Shown: in pieces, positions 63,377 to 64,000 of the stretch
Numbering within the stretch: the stretch's first letter is position 1
Layout: every line of letters begins with the position of its first letter
Assembly: GCA_015665415.1 (NCBI GenBank)
Contig: JADFAE010000007.1
Span: 336,793 to 400,792 of the forward strand
Length of the DNA stretch: 64,000 bases
Source of the DNA: Roseobacter sp.
GTDB taxonomy: Bacteria; Pseudomonadota; Alphaproteobacteria; Rhodobacterales; Rhodobacteraceae
Direction: 5' to 3'
Position numbers and translations under genes: made by a program
The notes under the pieces: generated by a model
The model's input: the letters and a program-made list of their open reading frames with translations, nothing else
What the model was told of the DNA's origin: nothing
Databases searched by the model: none

Positions 63377-64000
63377 CTACCCCTGCAGCGCTGCCCACAT
63401 CTCCAGATCGCGCTCGGCGGTCCAGATCCGGGGGTGTGCAATGCCACGGGCTTCGTCATAGGCGCGGGCGACGTTGAAGGGCAGGCAGTGCTCGTAGATG
63501 GCGTAATCGGCGAACTTCGGGTCACACTCGGCGCGCACCGCATCCCAGGCCTCTTTCAGCGATCCACCACGGGCCGCAACCTTGGCCGCAGGCAGATAGG
63601 TGCTTTGCACAAAGTCGCGAGTGCTCTCAATGGCCCGTTCCACGGCCTCTTTGCCGACCAATGCGCCGCCCCGACCCGGAGCAATCGCATCCACGTCATA
63701 GGCTTTGATATTGTCCAGGGTCTGGCCCCAATCCGCAAAATGGCCATCGCCACAATAGCAGGCCGAATGATCCTCGACGATGTCACCTGTGAACATGACG
63801 TTCTGATCCGGCACATGGATGACCGCGTCACCTGCGGTATGGGCCCGCCCGATCTGTTTGATGTTCACCCGGCGCTTGCCAAGGAAAACGGTCATCTCGT
63901 CGCTGAATGTGGTGGTGGGGTAGGTCAGACCGGGAATGCTTTCGTGGCCTTCAAACAGGCGCGGGAAGCGCTGGAATTCGCTGTCCCAATCTTCCTGACC
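63377..64000 (-). CDS. MBL-fold metallo-hydrolase, partial
   Basis: The open frame runs off the right edge, so the N-terminus is missing; ~208 residues are seen. Visible are GRAHTAGDAVIHVP and MFTGDIVEDHSACYCGDGHFADW, the second half of a metallo-beta-lactamase metal site (GxAHTxGD, FTGD) and a helical C-terminus. The HxHxDH motif lies outside the window. Hydrolysis of a thioester, lactone or ester in the adjacent aromatic pathway is a guess. Confidence 0.8.
   Translation of the reverse strand, partial: GQEDWDSEFQRFPRLFEGHESIPGLTYPTTTFSDEMTVFLGKRRVNIKQIGRAHTAGDAVIHVPDQNVMFTGDIVEDHSACYCGDGHFADWGQTLDNIKAYDVDAIAPGRGGALVGKEAVERAIESTRDFVQSTYLPAAKVAARGGSLKEAWDAVRAECDPKFADYAIYEHCLPFNVARAYDEARGIAHPRIWTAERDLEMWAALQG

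Overview
The window looks like chromosomal DNA from a Roseobacter-group alphaproteobacterium (Rhodobacterales; Phaeobacter, Ruegeria and Leisingera are the kind of genera that fit). The basis is high GC coding sequence, dense gene packing with many 4-nt ATGA/GTGA stop-start overlaps, lineage-typical families (DUF2794, DUF2783, ZapE, an RTX protein ending in a Hint domain) and abundant ABC, MFS and DMT transporters alongside aromatic and betaine catabolism. No prophage, insertion sequence, CRISPR array, rRNA or tRNA was seen. The genus is inferred, not proven.

Layout. 0-5.8 kb: 3' end of a cNMP-binding-domain gene, a CPBP protease, accD, folC, zapE (convergent to folC) and a coiled-coil membrane protein. 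5.9-14.6 kb: an MFS carrier, then leftward units DMT/HAD/ornithine-cyclodeaminase-like and AEC/fghA/sthA/yaiI, with a NIPSNAP-type gene between. 14.9-20.8 kb: a TetR regulator, a cobalamin riboswitch directly before the glycine betaine monooxygenase genes gbcA-gbcB, an orphan c-type cytochrome, an ArsR-type regulator and small conserved genes. 20.8-30.5 kb: NlpC/P60 plus M17 aminopeptidase, an Hpt-like helical protein, beta-carbonic anhydrase, a DUF3095 cyclase-like protein, MFS, asd and a DUF4139 envelope protein.

30.8-44.3 kb is one large catabolic region read leftward from a divergent MarR/HpaR regulator: hpaF, hpaE, LigB-type hpaD, a second unrelated VOC-type homoprotocatechuate dioxygenase, an L-DOPA-type decarboxylase, hpaG-like, hpaH, hpaI, then a complete LIV-type ABC importer. 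Together these would import an aromatic substrate, decarboxylate it, open the ring of 3,4-dihydroxyphenylacetate by meta cleavage and carry the product to pyruvate and succinic semialdehyde. The hydroxylase (hpaBC) and an amine oxidase are not in the window.

44.3-50.8 kb: a glycerate 2-kinase and a phosphonate-monoester-hydrolase-like sulfatase diverge from a DeoR regulator and a Na/Pi cotransporter, followed by an EamA carrier. 51-55.7 kb: a PotFGHI-like ABC importer whose last permease has an unusual C-terminal extension. 55.8-64 kb: a maleate-isomerase-type enzyme, a 714-residue RTX-Hint protein, a DMT carrier and a leftward aromatic-type cluster (MBL hydrolase, FAD monooxygenase, DUF2783, VOC, maiA).

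The most unusual signals are: (1) a four-copy dispersed intergenic element with two hairpins whose stems change sequence but keep pairing; (2) the B12 riboswitch in front of gbcAB; (3) two non-homologous ring-cleaving enzymes for the same substrate in one operon; (4) the extended ABC permease.
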